DNA of 64,000 bases from Rhopalosiphum padi (GCF_020882245.1 NC_083597.1:16464581-16528580); one strand, 5' to 3'. Counted from the stretch's first letter, positions 1 to 12,789 are shown. Numbers and translations are program-made. The notes: generated by a model from the letters alone, not told the origin.

Positions 1-2690
1 AACTATAGATACTATCATAATATTGTTTAGTTAATTGTTTAAAGAAAAAATATATTCTGTTAATGGATCATAATAAAATAAAGTAATTATATTAGGATGA
101 TGGCACCCTGAATTTTTTATTTCCGACTTAAAAGTGCGTAACATAGCAAATTTATATTCAGCAGTTTACGTTTAAGTTCATTAGTTTTAATATAAGAGTT
201 ACGTTTAATAATAATTAAACTTAAAGGTAACAACATTTTCTCTGGTTATTAGGGGCAGTTTTTTTCGATATTTTAATTTTAAAGCGTATTATAAGGATTT
301 TTAAAACGTAGTCTTTTCAATTCATATTACTCGCTTAAAAATTAATGTATTAACGCAGACAATATTGTTACCTTACGTTAATTTCTGATCGTAAATTTTC
401 AATATTACGCACTTCTACGACGATGACATCAATAAATTTAGGCGTGACCTCCTCTTAAATAGTTTGTGATACAGTTTTGTAAAATAATTAATGTGGATAG
501 TTTAATTAAAATCTTGTTTTTGTTTATGTTTATACAGGTATATAAAGCTTACGAATAATGAAATATAAGAAATAAATAAGATATTAATATAATGAAAATG
601 AATACTTATAATTTAAATATCAATAACTAATAAGCTACCTATTTATGATGTTTAAAATTTTAAATGCATTTATTCATTTTATAATGCTTTGTATTAATAA
701 TATACACTACAGTGTTTAAATTATGTGCCTATGGAATATAAATATTTCCATATCAAATAAAATGTATTTTACACTTCTTTGACCGTAGAAGTAAAATAGA
801 ATATCATGCGATTTTATTTATTATTTGAGTGCTATTGTTGGTGCATTTTATTTAAATATATCTTTAGTAATAAAAATATTGATATATTTTAATCTTGATC
901 TATATTATATTATTTTCAACGATGGGCTCCAATATATTCAGTACACTTAGGAATGCTTGAACAGCAATACATTTTCTAATTATCATGAGAAAATGTTCAT
1001 TTAAATGTTTAAATATTCAAATAAATACTATTAACTTTGGCATAAATCAACCATTGCCTATTTTATTTTTCTACTTCGTTGACTATAATTTTAATGGTAT
1101 TTATTATAATTTTAATCATTATAAATGTAATGTTTTTTTTTGCTTATATTTATAATACCAAACCAGGTGAAATAAAGGATACTTTTAATATTTTAAAATA
1201 ACTTTGAAAGGATGATTATTAAACGCAGAAGATAACAGCCATTAAAGAGACCCTCATTTTCATTAACAAATTTTAGATTATATTATACGGAGTAAAAATG
1301 TATTGATCTTATAATAATATTATTGTATCTTGTATGTTAAGAAAATATTTTTCGGAACATTAGAAAAAATTAAATAAGTTGTATGCAAATATTGCTTATA
1401 TTATATTTGAAATATGCTAGGAATATTTTCTTTTCTCAAAATATACAAGAAGTTTTGAAGGAAATTGCTTAAATATATCAAAAAGATAACATTATGATAA
1501 TAGCTCCAAATTTGGGATAGAATTATGAAAAAGCATTCAGTTTTAAAATCATTTAAATTTAAGATATGTACAATATTATTGCCTTCTCTTAGTAGTTTTA
1601 TAATTCTATAGTTTAATTTGTTGTCGGCTATAAACCAATATTAAATATAATATATTTGTATATTATGCATAATATTATTCTTAATATTTTTTTATGTATT
1701 CTAAACGGTTTTTTTTTTATTTGATCTATTAAAATAAAGCTGACCTTGAAATAGTTTGTAAAATATTTCTTAAAATATTCAAATATACAATTTATTGTAA
1801 TATATGCATTGTGTTCATCATGTTTGTGCGTATCAATAAAATATGATTCAATCCTCATATAAGAGAATATTACATCGAGGATGTAGCTACATAAAATCAA
1901 TGGCAGCACTAAATAGGGTTTAATTCGGTACGCTAATAAGATACTCATACGAAAACTATAATAATATTTCAGTGGTCTAGGAACACTCGGTCACAGAAAT
2001 AAACACAGTTGATTGTTATATAGTTGTATTATGTTATTTATTACACTTTAATAGTTATCAATACTTGTTCAAAAAAGTGTAATATTATATCTTTAATATT
2101 TTAAACTTAATTTAAATAATATAGTATATATTATTTTATATCATACTGTTAAGTAGTATATTCTTGAAGTGTTTAAACAGGTTTATCTTAATGAGGTGAA
2201 CTATTTGAATGTATAAAAAGTGATTACCTTTAATTGATATCAGTTACGAATGACAATTTATATTCTGTTATTTTAAGAATAATTCTAATCATAATTTAAT
2301 TTTTATTACTACAATAAGTTATTTTAGAATTATTTCTAAGTATAGAAATAATTCAATTTTAATGTTAATTTTGTTATTTTAGTTGTTTAATGAAAATAAT
2401 ATACAAAATGCATAAACATACATTTTTAAATGTTTATTCAAGAGTTATTATTAAATTTTAAATTATAGTGGTTTCAAAACATTCGAATATTATACAAAGA
2501 AAAATTACATTTTTAATTCAATAGAAAAAGTATACTGTTATTTTAATATTGTGAAAATTGAGAAAAATATCGAGACTCACGTAGGGTTTATTTGAATATA
2601 AAAACTGAATAATTTTGGCTTAGCAAATATTGTATATAAGTTCAATATCTGAAATATAATATTATACGACTCTTAATTCAAATTAGGTAA
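1..2690. other. AT-rich non-coding stretch
   Basis: Very AT-rich, with A/T runs and stops in all frames. The longest open frame, 106 codons on the minus strand (1628-1948, true ATG), is dominated by I, Y, F, K and L as expected of translated AT-rich DNA, and shows no domain. An acceptor-like tract ending in ACAG followed directly by GTATAT lies at 531-543. No gene or RNA is recognised. Confidence 0.6.
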
Positions 2691-3660
2691 TTAAGCGGAA
2701 TTCGGCTGTGACGAAGCTGACGACCATGCAGGGAACACGTTTTACAGTCGGTAGAACAAACTGATGTTTTCGAAACTTGATTTACTGAGTAACGAAGATT
2801 GAATAATAACTTTTAGCTGAATCGCATTGATAATATACATGTCGGTACATGCTGCGCACACTATATTATCGAACGACGAGAACAAATTTTAAGCGATTAA
2901 AGCGATTAAAACTAATTACCGAACTCGGCAAACTAAATAATATAATTCGGAGTCAAAGTACGGGCCTTATTATTATTACGAACTAGCCACATCACGGCTC
3001 ACACTTATCTATCGCTTGCCACGTAGCTTGTTTGCTCGGAAAACAATGAAAGATCGCGGATTGTGCACGGCATACCGAACAAAATCTCTGTGCACGCCCA
3101 CGCACTGCATAATATTATTAGCTACGCGTATCTGATAAACAGAACTACTTTATTTTAGTTGAAACAAATGCGACCTGGTGATTTGTCCTCAACCTAACCT
3201 GAACGGCAGCCATGTGCTATTACGCATTATAGAGATGTTGGCTCTCCTATGACTCTCCTGTGTACAATAAAATACAACTTATACACTGGCGAAAACAATT
3301 AGCGCGGATGAGTTCTTAGACTTCTCAGTCAAGTAAATTTTAAAAATGTTTTAAAAATTAAAAATAATAAATACATTTAATAACGAAGACTTTTATCTTA
3401 ATATAATAAAATATTCTATGAGGATTATTCGAAATATAATATACTCGTATATCATATCCCGTTTTTAGATAATACAATATTTTATTCACGTATAATATGA
3501 TAACCCCATTGCGGAATATGGTCGTTAAACACGACGATATTTTCGTTAGACGACGTCGGATAGATAATTTCATATTTATTCAATAGACGAAGACAATTCA
3601 CGTCGTCCATTCAAAGTGTCTCGGGCCGAGCTGTATAGTAGAAAGTTTGTTTTCAACCGT
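2691..3660. other. GC-intermediate patch, possibly regulatory
   Basis: G+C and CpG are visibly higher than on either side, with clusters such as those near 2990-3130 and 3480-3620. No open frame with protein-like character was found. A direct double CGATTAAAG motif lies at 2894-2910. Such patches in AT-rich insect genomes are often regulatory, but nothing here proves it. Confidence 0.3.
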
Positions 3661-4560
3661 GTCAATGTGTATATTGACATATGTATATATATGTAGGTAA
3701 AATATATTATGCCCCACAAAATAGTATATATTAAATGTTTAATATATCTGAACAAATTAATTTGCTATATATTTAATTATTTAACAATACTACGATTTTC
3801 GTAGGCATTATTAATATACCGGAATACCGGATATAATTATGTCCTCCCACGTGCTAAATTCAGCTACGTCGTAACGCGCGTTGTATACAAAGTTATAATA
3901 ATATAGCATACAAAAGTCATTTATTGGTATAACTTAATAAAAACACTATAATAAGAATTTATATGTTTTTATGAATTATGTAGGACGATAATTAAATAAA
4001 TTGAAAAATACATTTAAATTAGCAAATAAATTAATATATTCTTTCGTTTTCTCAATGCATATAGCGTCTTCAATATTGGAATGAATAATTAAAGACCAGT
4101 AGATGTTCGCTTTAAAATCGAAATGCAATTTGAATACCAACTCTGACTTTAATATACTGATATAATAATTATTCAGTATTCTAAAAATGTTTAATAAAAA
4201 AAAAAAACAGAAAAAAAACGGTGAAAATAAATGACAGTTTGTTGATCAAATAAGGCTGGATGCCAGTTACATTTGTTAGGATTTAAAACCAATAACAATT
4301 GACAATTTGCGCTTAATTGTGCACAATATAATAATTATGTAAATAAAGCTGTCGACAGTATTATCATATATATATATTTTAAATTTTGCACTCGTAATTT
4401 CAAATGCTTGTTGACGGAAATTTACGAAATTTGCGTTTGTGCCTTCGGATAGATGTATCGGCGAAAAACAGATGACGCTATTTGACAAAAAAAAATATCG
4501 ACTCCCGAGCAAACGGACTAAAATACAAACCGTATTAAAATATTTTAATTGGGTTCTATA
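3661..4560. other. AT-rich spacer
   Basis: AT-rich DNA with a short A run at about 4197-4207 and short AT repeats near 3680-3700. No gene, RNA or mobile element was recognised. Confidence 0.55.
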
Positions 4561-6080
4561 AATATATAGTTTGAGCACGTGTTGGTTGTAACGTGTGTGC
4601 ACATCACACGGTGCACGTTGAAGACATGACATGCTTATGAGTGTTCAAAATGTGATACCGGCAAATCCTCCATATCAGACACCCCATTAATATTAAATCC
4701 CTACGAGAAGATCGCCCGGAGAGCGGTTTTCGCGCCGTCTCGCAGCGTTCGCGAATGCGCTTTAATTGCCCGACAGAGTGCGCAAAGAAAGGAATCACGT
4801 GGGGGTAGCCGCATCGTGTATATATAGCAGGTATATAGTCGATAATTAAAGGTCAGCCGGTTAATGACAATATTGTGCACGTAAACTTTAGGTAACAATA
4901 TAATACATATATAAACGGCCGGGCTGTCAGGGCTTCCGACGTGGCGGGTCGAAGAGGGGTTCGAGTTATGATTGTCATCGTTTTAAGTAGGTTCGCCGCA
5001 AGGGAGACCGACCCGGCCCGTTATATAATATACCCCTTCATTTCGCATGCATCTCGCCTCGCGTCCATCCCGCACCCCGCCCTATCCTGCCGCGACCTTA
5101 CACCTCGCCAAAGGCTGATTTGAACACCGATGACAAGTTGTCATTATATCGTCATATATATATATATATATATAATGTATATTTTTTTATATATATCTAC
5201 ACACGACGTGGGCGCGCGTGTGCCGATGAAACGTTAAATATTATGTCGGACGGACGGAACCCCGTTAAATCGACAGACGTTAAAGTTTTCCCATTAACCG
5301 AGCGCACGCCCGGAAACGAATGCACTCGATAGGTCATTTTTTCAACGTTTTCAAACTTTTTGCCGTTTGCGGAAATTGTTTGACTGCCAACCGCGCGCGG
5401 AGGTTATTATATCGCATATAGTTTGTATTTATTTCGATTTTTTTTTTTTTTTTACTTTTAATAACGACCGTTCCTCCGACGGGTGAACGCTATTACAAAT
5501 ACGCGAGATACACGGTATATGGTTGCCGATGCGCTTTGTTCGACCGCGTTTGAAATGCTAATCGCACAGAAGAAAGTCTCGGGGTGATGGCGCGATATTA
5601 TTATACATTCAATATACATAATGTATTATTATATTATTTAAGCAATCGTCCGTCTACCGTGCGATCACTACCTTATATAATATATTGTACCAACACAGTC
5701 GGTACAGTACCTAACTACGTGTCCTTCATCAGGACGAGCGTAATAGTATGTATAAGACGCACACCGCTATCTGTGTGCATATATTACGGTCGTACATAAT
5801 ATTTACGATTTTATAATATCACGCGCTCGAGCGTCACTTAAAAGCGTATAATGTATTGCGATTTTATGTATACGATCGCGTCACGAGGACCGCGTTATTG
5901 GAGCACGCGTGTAATTAGCTTTGACCGATTTCGTGTCAATCTATAATAACAGCGACGAAAAAAACCGAACCAAAATATGCGCGTGCTTGTTACGTGCTAA
6001 CGACTACACTCACGCATCGAAGTCTGAACAGCTCGCGTTCAAAACCAGGACCGTGTCTAGAATTTCAACGCCCCCTAATA
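4561..6080. promoter_or_regulatory. CpG-rich island, candidate regulatory region
   Basis: This 1.5 kb segment carries many CpGs, against an AT-rich background. It contains a TATATAAA at 4908-4915 just before a G+C-rich block, an (AT)n run at about 5154-5175 and a T run near 5439-5453. Several open frames of 60-71 codons occur on both strands, but most lack an ATG start, overlap each other and show no domain, so I treat them as a consequence of low stop-codon density. A promoter or enhancer role is inferred from composition only. Confidence 0.3.
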
Positions 6081-6640
6081 TTTAATCAATATTACATATA
6101 TACCTAAATAATGTTCTTCATAGTAATCATATAATAATTTAGAAAATTAACAAAACATAACATTATAGTGGTTATTCGTGTAATTTTTGCTGTACTCGGA
6201 CTATGGAAAAATCCTCTTTAAGTATCATTTCTATATCGTTAATCGTTATAATTAAGTAGGTGCGAGTGTTAATATTAATGTGAATCCGGTAATTATAAAA
6301 CATATTTCCAATTTTAAACGATAAATATAATATACATAGCATACAACACGATTATTTAAATTTAATTTTGATAGTGATTTATTTTTAACGATTTTCATCT
6401 GAGTTCTTTGCATCCCCAGCCGTGTCCACCCCAGGAATCTTAACTCCACCGTTGAATACAGTCCTATCGGAACTAGGTTACTCAAAATCTGGCTATTTTA
6501 GAATAAAAAAAAATTACTAAGAATACGCTCAAGTTGAATAATTCAACCTCGTCGTCGAAATAATGATAAATACGTATATAGTGAGGGCAACTGTATATAT
6601 TTTGTTCAAACTGGCAGATTTAAATAAATACGTAAACCTT
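6081..6640. other. AT-rich spacer
   Basis: No gene recognised. The junction with the preceding island, at about 6050-6085, contains a G+C-rich phrase that resembles decayed interspersed-repeat ends, but no inverted repeats or target duplication were found. Confidence 0.45.
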
Positions 6641-6683
6641 TGCCGTCCACTCGCAATTACTCCGCCGTGACGTGAGAAACCCC

Positions 6684-6718
6684 TATATAAATGGCGTCAT
6701 CTGACGCAATTGGCTCAG
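6684..6718 (+). promoter_or_regulatory. TATA box plus initiator, candidate core promoter
   Basis: TATATAAA at 6684-6691 is followed by a TCAG initiator-like motif at 6715-6718, so the putative start A (6717) is 33 bp from the first T of the TATA box. This is close to the usual metazoan spacing. A CRE-like TGACGTGA lies just upstream at about 6667-6674. The block is G+C- and CpG-rich compared with the DNA before and after it. Transcription from here is inferred. Confidence 0.35.
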
Positions 6719-6871
6719 AGAACGGCCACAGTGCCGCCAGGGGGGGGGTTGGAAGGAGGGTTGGAGAAGAATCGTGACAATAACAAATTACGGCAAGTTT
6801 TTCAATTTTCATCCCACCCCCTACCGTATTGTAGTTGGCGGTCCAAAATTATTATCGTCTCCACCGCCGTG
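6717..6871 (+). other. Candidate non-coding first exon ending at a strong 5' splice site
   Basis: If transcription starts at the initiator, the next strong 5' splice site is CCGTG/GTAAGTCT with its GT at 6872-6873, giving an exon of about 155 bp. There is no ATG between 6717 and 6871, so it would be untranslated leader. An upstream ATG at 6691 overlaps the TATA box and opens only 28 codons. A G9 run lies near 6738-6746. The next exon is not identified; one acceptor-like site downstream is at about 7905-7915 (T-rich tract ending CTAG). Confidence 0.3.
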
Positions 6872-6873
6872 GT

Positions 6874-8001
6874 AAGTCTCATCTTAGTCGAAAAAAATTA
6901 GGCCGCGTATACATAGTTTTCGATTATTTCTTATACTCGTGGATGATTTTCTGTTTGTTTTGACTGTAATATCGTTTCACGTTTTTGCTATTCCCGACGT
7001 CCTTTTCCGTGGCTTGTGTGACCATTGTTATTCAAATACGTCATGACCTAGTTAATATTTATGTTTTTTTTTTTGAATTCTTAATGCTACACAGTAAATA
7101 TTTACAATATTAAATGCAAATACATTAATGTAAAACTCACAGTTAACAAAAATAATAATTTTAACCGGACGTACGACATTCTTCCTCCGGGTGGGCTGAT
7201 TCGAAAAATAAATTCCGTCCTACGTTTCACGGAAGCAGGGCGTGTTGAAATATATAGTTGTCTTACGTGATATACCGTTGTAACGTAACCGGGGAGTAAT
7301 CAGTTAAATGCAAGAAGAGTAGCGAGATTCAGTAAATATAATAATTATATATAGCCATGGTCAGAAAATATAATCAGAACTAAATTTCAGTTATTATTAA
7401 GTTTTATTGCGTCCTATTTAACATTAACAAACAATAACACAATAATACTTAAAAAATAAATAAATAAAGTAATAGTAAATGGATGTGCATGCCGTAGTCG
7501 TACGGTGTTCGTTTATATAAAAGGTGTTTATGTCTATAATAATGTATGCATAGACTATTACATGCATGACGTATTACCAATAAGCCTCATAGTTAATTAC
7601 GTATCAATATAATAATGTATCGGTCGGAAATTATTAAACATACTGTATCTGCACTATGTACCTGTGTTGTGTAGAGTTTATATTATTATAATATATACCA
7701 CTCGTATAAATATATTAACTGTCATGTAACATAATTGTTACAGTGTTTTAGATACTCGTAGTATTATAAATTATATATAGGTACATTAATAATAATACGC
7801 GTTATTATATTTTGATATTTTTAAAGCAATCGTAATATGAATGCACAGGTGTAATATAACAAGAAATTATTGGTGTAATTAATTCATCTATATTAGTGTA
7901 TAACTTTTTTTTCTAGACTGTTATTTTTATGTTTACAAAATTGGAAAATTAATTGAAAAATATTGATCGAGAAGATTTTCATTTTACAACTGATATATAT
8001 A
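6874..8001. other. AT-rich stretch up to the transposon
   Basis: Mostly AT-rich, with a slightly CpG-richer patch at 7165-7290. A T-rich tract ending CTAG at about 7905-7915 looks like a 3' splice site, but the frame behind it stops after a few codons. No gene is recognised. Confidence 0.5.
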
Positions 8002-8005
8002 TATA

Positions 8006-8031
8006 TGTTACCGGAATAGATGAAAATTCAG
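8006..8031 (+). repeat. Left terminal inverted repeat of the transposon
   Basis: It begins TGTTACCGG directly after a TATA. It pairs with 9341-9365. Just inside, 8049-8068 holds a self-complementary CATTGTTGACAATG motif, and a related CATTGTCAAC lies near the right end at 9326-9335. This suggests subterminal transposase-binding repeats. Confidence 0.8.
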
Positions 8032-8427
8032 GAATTGTCGGCATATCCTAGTCATTGTTGACAATGGCTGAAAAGATTAGACAATGTTGGATATTTCGTA
8101 GTTTTATCAACATTTCCGTATTATATTAGGCAATGTTATAAATCCGAACATCGAAAATAAATAATATGTCGAATATCGACACCGCGCTTTATCGGTAATC
8201 GATCTGATTATGGAACATAGCTATCTATATTATTACTTATTACTTATCCTGTTTTATGTTATCGTTTTTATTGCTTATAACTTATAATAAAATTGACTAT
8301 ACAGAACTATCGTAGGTATCGTTATGGTCACATCCAACAATTCTAACCCAAAGTGACTGTACACTGTACAGTACTGTTTGTGCATTAACTAATAACATTG
8401 TTATTTTTTTCAACAATCTCCTTAAAA

Positions 8428-9078
8428 ATGGATTTAAATGAAATGCGCATACAATTTGATAATGCAATTCTATTATTAATTGAATCGAAACGTAACGACA
8501 ACAATTTTTTTTTGACTAATGAAGAATATTGTGAACGAATCAAAGAAATAAAAAAATCTAAAATTACACTATCTACGGCTGGAGTAAAAAAATGTACGAA
8601 AGACTATAGGAATGTTCGTAAGTACGATATTCTTATTATCAACGGTAAAGATCGTCTTATTAAGACTATAACCAATGCGTCAGAGGGTGTGCGTTATTAT
8701 GTAAAAAATGAAGAGTTGTTTGATATAATTCATTCTATACATACAGCAATCGGTCACGGAGGCCGAGACCGAATGATGGCTGAACTTAAATTAAAATACG
8801 CGAACGTGACAAAGGAAAAAATAATGGTTTATTTAAGTCTATGTTCTGATTGCCATAAAAAATCTTCAAATCCAAAAAGAGGGCTTGTATCAAAACCTAT
8901 TTTACATTCGGCATACAACTCACGTGCTCAACTGGATTTAATAGATATGCAATCACAGAGCATAAATGATTTCCGATTTATAATGAATTACCAAGACCAT
9001 CTAACAAAGTTGCTTGTCGTGCATCTACTAGATTATGTAACTCTAAGTGTCATAACAGTCTACCGTGTAACGGTGTAA
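8428..9078 (+). pseudogene. Truncated integrase-like transposase (KRBA2-like), 216 residues
   Basis: I chose the ATG at 8428; the open frame extends ten codons further up, but those begin with TTG. Residues 1-90 are lysine-rich with no clear domain. An integrase zinc-binding (H2C2) motif follows: H105, H110, C139 and C142, spaced H-x4-H-x28-C-x2-C, with the typical GH.GRDRM.AELK lead. Next comes the start of an rve integrase core, QLDLIDMQS, where D170 is the likely first catalytic Asp, then a NYQDHLTK motif at 187-194. The core then breaks off: after about residue 198 the sequence stops resembling an integrase and ends at residue 216. The second Asp (usually in a DNG.EF motif) and the Glu are absent. 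KRBA2-like proteins are usually more than twice this length. The natural reaction would be excision and strand transfer at the element ends, but this copy cannot supply that activity. An AATAAA overlaps the region just after the stop (9080-9085). Confidence 0.82.
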
Positions 9079-9080
9079 CA

Positions 9081-9222
9081 ATAAAGATTAAGATTATGAT
9101 TTATAATAAATAGCTAATAAGTATTATAATTTATAATATATTATTATTATTATAAAGATTAAGAATTTAAGATTATGATTTATCCTAAATAGCTCATAAA
9201 TAATATAATATATTATTCGATT
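9081..9222. repeat. Two-copy tandem duplication inside the transposon
   Basis: A unit of about 71 bp that starts ATAAAGATTAAG is present at about 9081-9151 and again from about 9152 to 9222. The copies share the phrases GATTATGATTTAT, AAATAGCT and the ATAATATATTATT tail, and differ by a short insertion. It lies directly after the truncated transposase, where the missing half of the gene should be. Confidence 0.65.
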
Positions 9223-9340
9223 TTTAATATTATCATTAATGCCTTCTTTCATTAGGAATTGTCATAAATGACTAGATATTGACGTTAATTCCTTACTTAA
9301 TCAGGCCTTATCGTTATTGACTAGTCATTGTCAACACTGA

Positions 9341-9365
9341 CTGAATGTCATCTTTTCCGGTAACA
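9341..9365 (-). repeat. Right terminal inverted repeat of the transposon
   Basis: Read on the minus strand it is TGTTACCGGAAAAGATGACA and onward, matching the left end. It ends at CCGGTAACA and is followed by TATA. Confidence 0.8.
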
Positions 9366-9369
9366 TATA

Positions 9370-12300
9370 TATATAGTACGTATGTATCCAATATACGCGT
9401 TACCTTATTTATAAAAGCATTTGTTGTGTAAAAACACTAGTTGTATTTAATTTAACGTACTCTTTGCTTCAATACAAAATTACGATTACGATAAAGTATA
9501 ATGATCCACGATAATCAGAAACAATAATGAGTTGCGGCATCGATGGTTTTATAATAATATGTTTTTACTTATTAAACCGTTTTTCAAAAATGTTAAATTT
9601 AATATCTATTTGTTTCTGGATTTTCTTATAGATTACTGTTGAAAAAAAACGTATTTGATTCTACTTGTGTGTGATTGTGCGACAGAGATAGTCACGGTGA
9701 TAGGGAACTTTTGGGTCAGGTTCTATAAATCGCATTAAACCCATCTGCCAGCTCATTTACACCATCACAACGTTCGAACATCATTAATGCGTGAGCTCAA
9801 TTCGTGGTCGATTAGCCGAGATTAGCTGAGTCCTAGATTTATAAATAGATAACACCCAGACTTGTTGATATGTACCAATATTATAGCCAGTTTTTCTTTT
9901 TAATATCCTTTGTATACGTTTAATCCCACCCGTTATTTTGCACAGTTAAATACACAGAACGTAGGTTTGTTCCAGCGCAGTTATTAAACTTTACGTTAAT
10001 CTCGGTTAGCTGGAGACTGTATGAGTCGGTGTATACTTTCATTTTATATTTTCGTCAGTGAATATTGTCTTAAAACACTATTGTTTCTGAATGAAACGTC
10101 GGTGGTGACGGTATAGTAGTTTGGGACTCGTTGGTTATAAAACAAAAATAAACCCCAAATTGTATACTATTGCGTAAATAATTAATGATATTATATTATA
10201 GCGTATCGAGAACTCCGAAATATATAAGCAATCTCAATTTTCACTCGAATGAACTATTCGTTCAAACTATTTTGTATTAGTTTTTATTCGTATTTGACTT
10301 TCACAATTTATTCAACATCACGGTGTGTTTAACGTGCGTTATTTGGCGAATTCGCCTAATGCATTATATACAATATAATATAAGCTCCTATATATTCAGT
10401 TACCGTATATCGCGTTTCAGACCTTAAATTTATTAGTGTCTGTTAAATAAACATTTTTAGATTCACAAGACGAGTAAATAATTCGGGTTTACATTATGAT
10501 ACTTCCTAATAGACATTGTGGTGCCAATGATTTATGAGTTATATTGTGGTTGTTTGTGGTTGCCATCAAAAACTATCGTCGCACTATTATCATATTATAT
10601 TACGATACAAGTAGTATGTGTTCGAAAATAAAACATTTCGTTACATAGTAAATCTATATAGCGTATGCGCGGCATAATATTACAGTGGTCTCGTACTGTA
10701 TAATTCTAGTTATTTGATGTATTATTGAGTGTTCCGAAAGTGTTATTGTGCGCTTGTTATTATAATAATATATATTAACTGCAATGGGCAGGCAAATGTT
10801 TATCACGTATTTTTTTGCTGTTAAACATTTCTTGAATTATTCGTAACAGAATATTTAAAAATAAAATATGATATATTAAGATAGTATCCCTCTCTAGTAG
10901 CTATAAATTTTTGTTGACATTATTTTCTCCGGCGGTTTTATATTTTGTGGAATAAGTCCATAAAAACGGATTTATGGGTAGATGGACACTAATCCGTAGC
11001 ATAAAAAACTCTCACTTCGGAACACCTAAAGCTCCTCATAATTTGTTTAAAGCAGACCCATTTGAAGATTTCTAAACAATGTAAAAACTTTTATGGCTTT
11101 TATAGCTTTCAAAAATTATTTATTTTGAAAACCTAACCACTACAATTTTATAAACATATTACTTTACATTCATTTATCTGTATTTCCCACCAGCTTTGTA
11201 ACTTCCAAATTGAAGTAGTTTAATGATAAATATATCTACATTAATAATACACGACAATAACCATATTAATATAATACGACCTACATGCCTTTACATATAT
11301 CACACAACGATAATTAGTAATTATTACGATTAGCAAAATAAATAATATTCTATGTTAATAAACTGTATAATTTACTAGTTCATTGTAGGCAATTAAGAAT
11401 CAAGATAATAAACGTTTATTTAAATTGTTATTATATACTTTATACATTTAAAAAAAAATAACAATTTATTACAAACATATTATTATTATTATTTGTAGTT
11501 GAAGCATTATTATACACGGTAATATGTTTTGGTCATTATTTTATTTTAAATGGCGATAGAATATTATAAATTTCAAAAATATATATGATGGCCTTGTAGA
11601 AAGAAATGACATATTACATGTCTTTTAGATTCGTTATATACTGATTTCTACAAGTGAATCTAGCACACTTATTATTGTCAATTTTCCTTGTTAGCGGATA
11701 GTAGATATACTATCATTTGTACAAGAATGTGAAGGTTTTTTGCTCATCAATTCTAATAACAAGTTTCACTAATAATATACAATATACATTCAAAAAATAA
11801 CAAACTTATCAGTTGCGTATTGCATTATTAGTTTGAAAAATATCTGCGATTTTTTTTTATAGATAATTACATTTTTGGTGTCAACTATAACCTGTCGAAC
11901 ATAAAAAAATATTTTTTTCCTTACTATTATTCGATATTATATTATTCCAAGTTTAAATTATATCTTGTTAGGTATATTACTTTTTTTGTTATTTATTTTT
12001 AAGTATTTTTAAAGCGTTGTTGACATATTCACATAATGAAAAATTAATGACAATACGTGTAACCCTAGTCAAGTACTCACAAAAAAAAGGTGAAACTCAC
12101 ACAAAGGTAGTATTGGTTTATCGTTTACTAATCTACCTATAACGTCAATTATGTTATAGAATATCATAACTTTACACATAAAAGCATTCAATGCCTACTT
12201 GTAATAAATTCAAAGTATTAATCATATTTCCCATAAGCTTTGTAATTTTTTTTTTATAATCGATAACATAGCATAACATAATATATTATTTGAAGAATAT

Positions 12301-12700
12301 TGTGCACTTTAATTTATTTGATTTGAGTATTTATTTCGTTCTTAATCGTCGAAATATTATTTACGAGAGTTATACTATTCATATACATTTAATAATAACG
12401 TATAAGCAAATACCGAAAATATTATGATAATATATTTTATATATTCAAAGTTTTCATCACTGAATTATCGCCTAGAATGGTTCTAGTCATCACTAATCGA
12501 GCACGTATAGTACCGTAAAATAATGTACACTTAATATAAGTTATTATTTTACAAATATTATACTCGCTAGTTGCCACTTACTTGTTGTTTGTGTATACAG
12601 TGTACAATAATAATATTCATACCTCATAATAAGACAATGCCGAAGTACCTATGACACTTATATAACTAGATTATCAGGATTATCAACCAGGGACTTCCAT
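9370..12700. other. AT-rich stretch
   Basis: Mostly AT-rich, with a less AT-rich segment at about 9660-10130 and another at 10920-11060. An acceptor-like tract GCGTTTCAG at about 10412-10420 is followed by ten open codons, a stop and an AATAAA, which is too short to call. No gene is recognised. Confidence 0.5.
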
Positions 12701-12789
12701 TCTGGAAATTAAGAGTATGATGATCTGTGGCTTATATTTTTACCTCCAATGGGATTAGTGAAATTTAATTTTAACAATTTGTCTTTGTA

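Larger units (their letters stand above)
8006..9365 (+). mobile_element. Non-autonomous Ginger-like (integrase-type) DNA transposon
   Basis: The element is bounded by inverted repeats. The left end starts TGTTACCGGAATAGATGA (8006 onward) and matches the reverse complement of the right end, TGTTACCGGAAAAGATGAC (ending at 9365), over 25-26 bp with two differences and one indel. Both sides are flanked by TATA (8002-8005 and 9366-9369), consistent with a 4 bp target duplication. However, the flanks are (TA)n, so the duplication cannot be counted as proof. The element is 1360 bp and encodes part of a retroviral-like integrase on the plus strand. Ends that begin TG and a 4 bp duplication fit the Ginger group of cut-and-paste elements, whose transposases are related to Gypsy integrases. 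That family assignment is an inference. Confidence 0.8.

Noticed and set aside
1628..1948. 106-codon minus frame with a true ATG
   Set aside because: Its I/Y/F/K-dominated content is what random AT-rich DNA gives, with no domain and no splice or promoter context.
4941..5332. Plus-strand frames of 60 and 70 codons in the CpG island
   Set aside because: One starts with GTG rather than ATG, and they pass through an (AT)n repeat and show no protein character.
6045..6085. G+C-rich phrase resembling an interspersed-repeat end
   Set aside because: No inverted partner, target duplication or second copy was found in the window.
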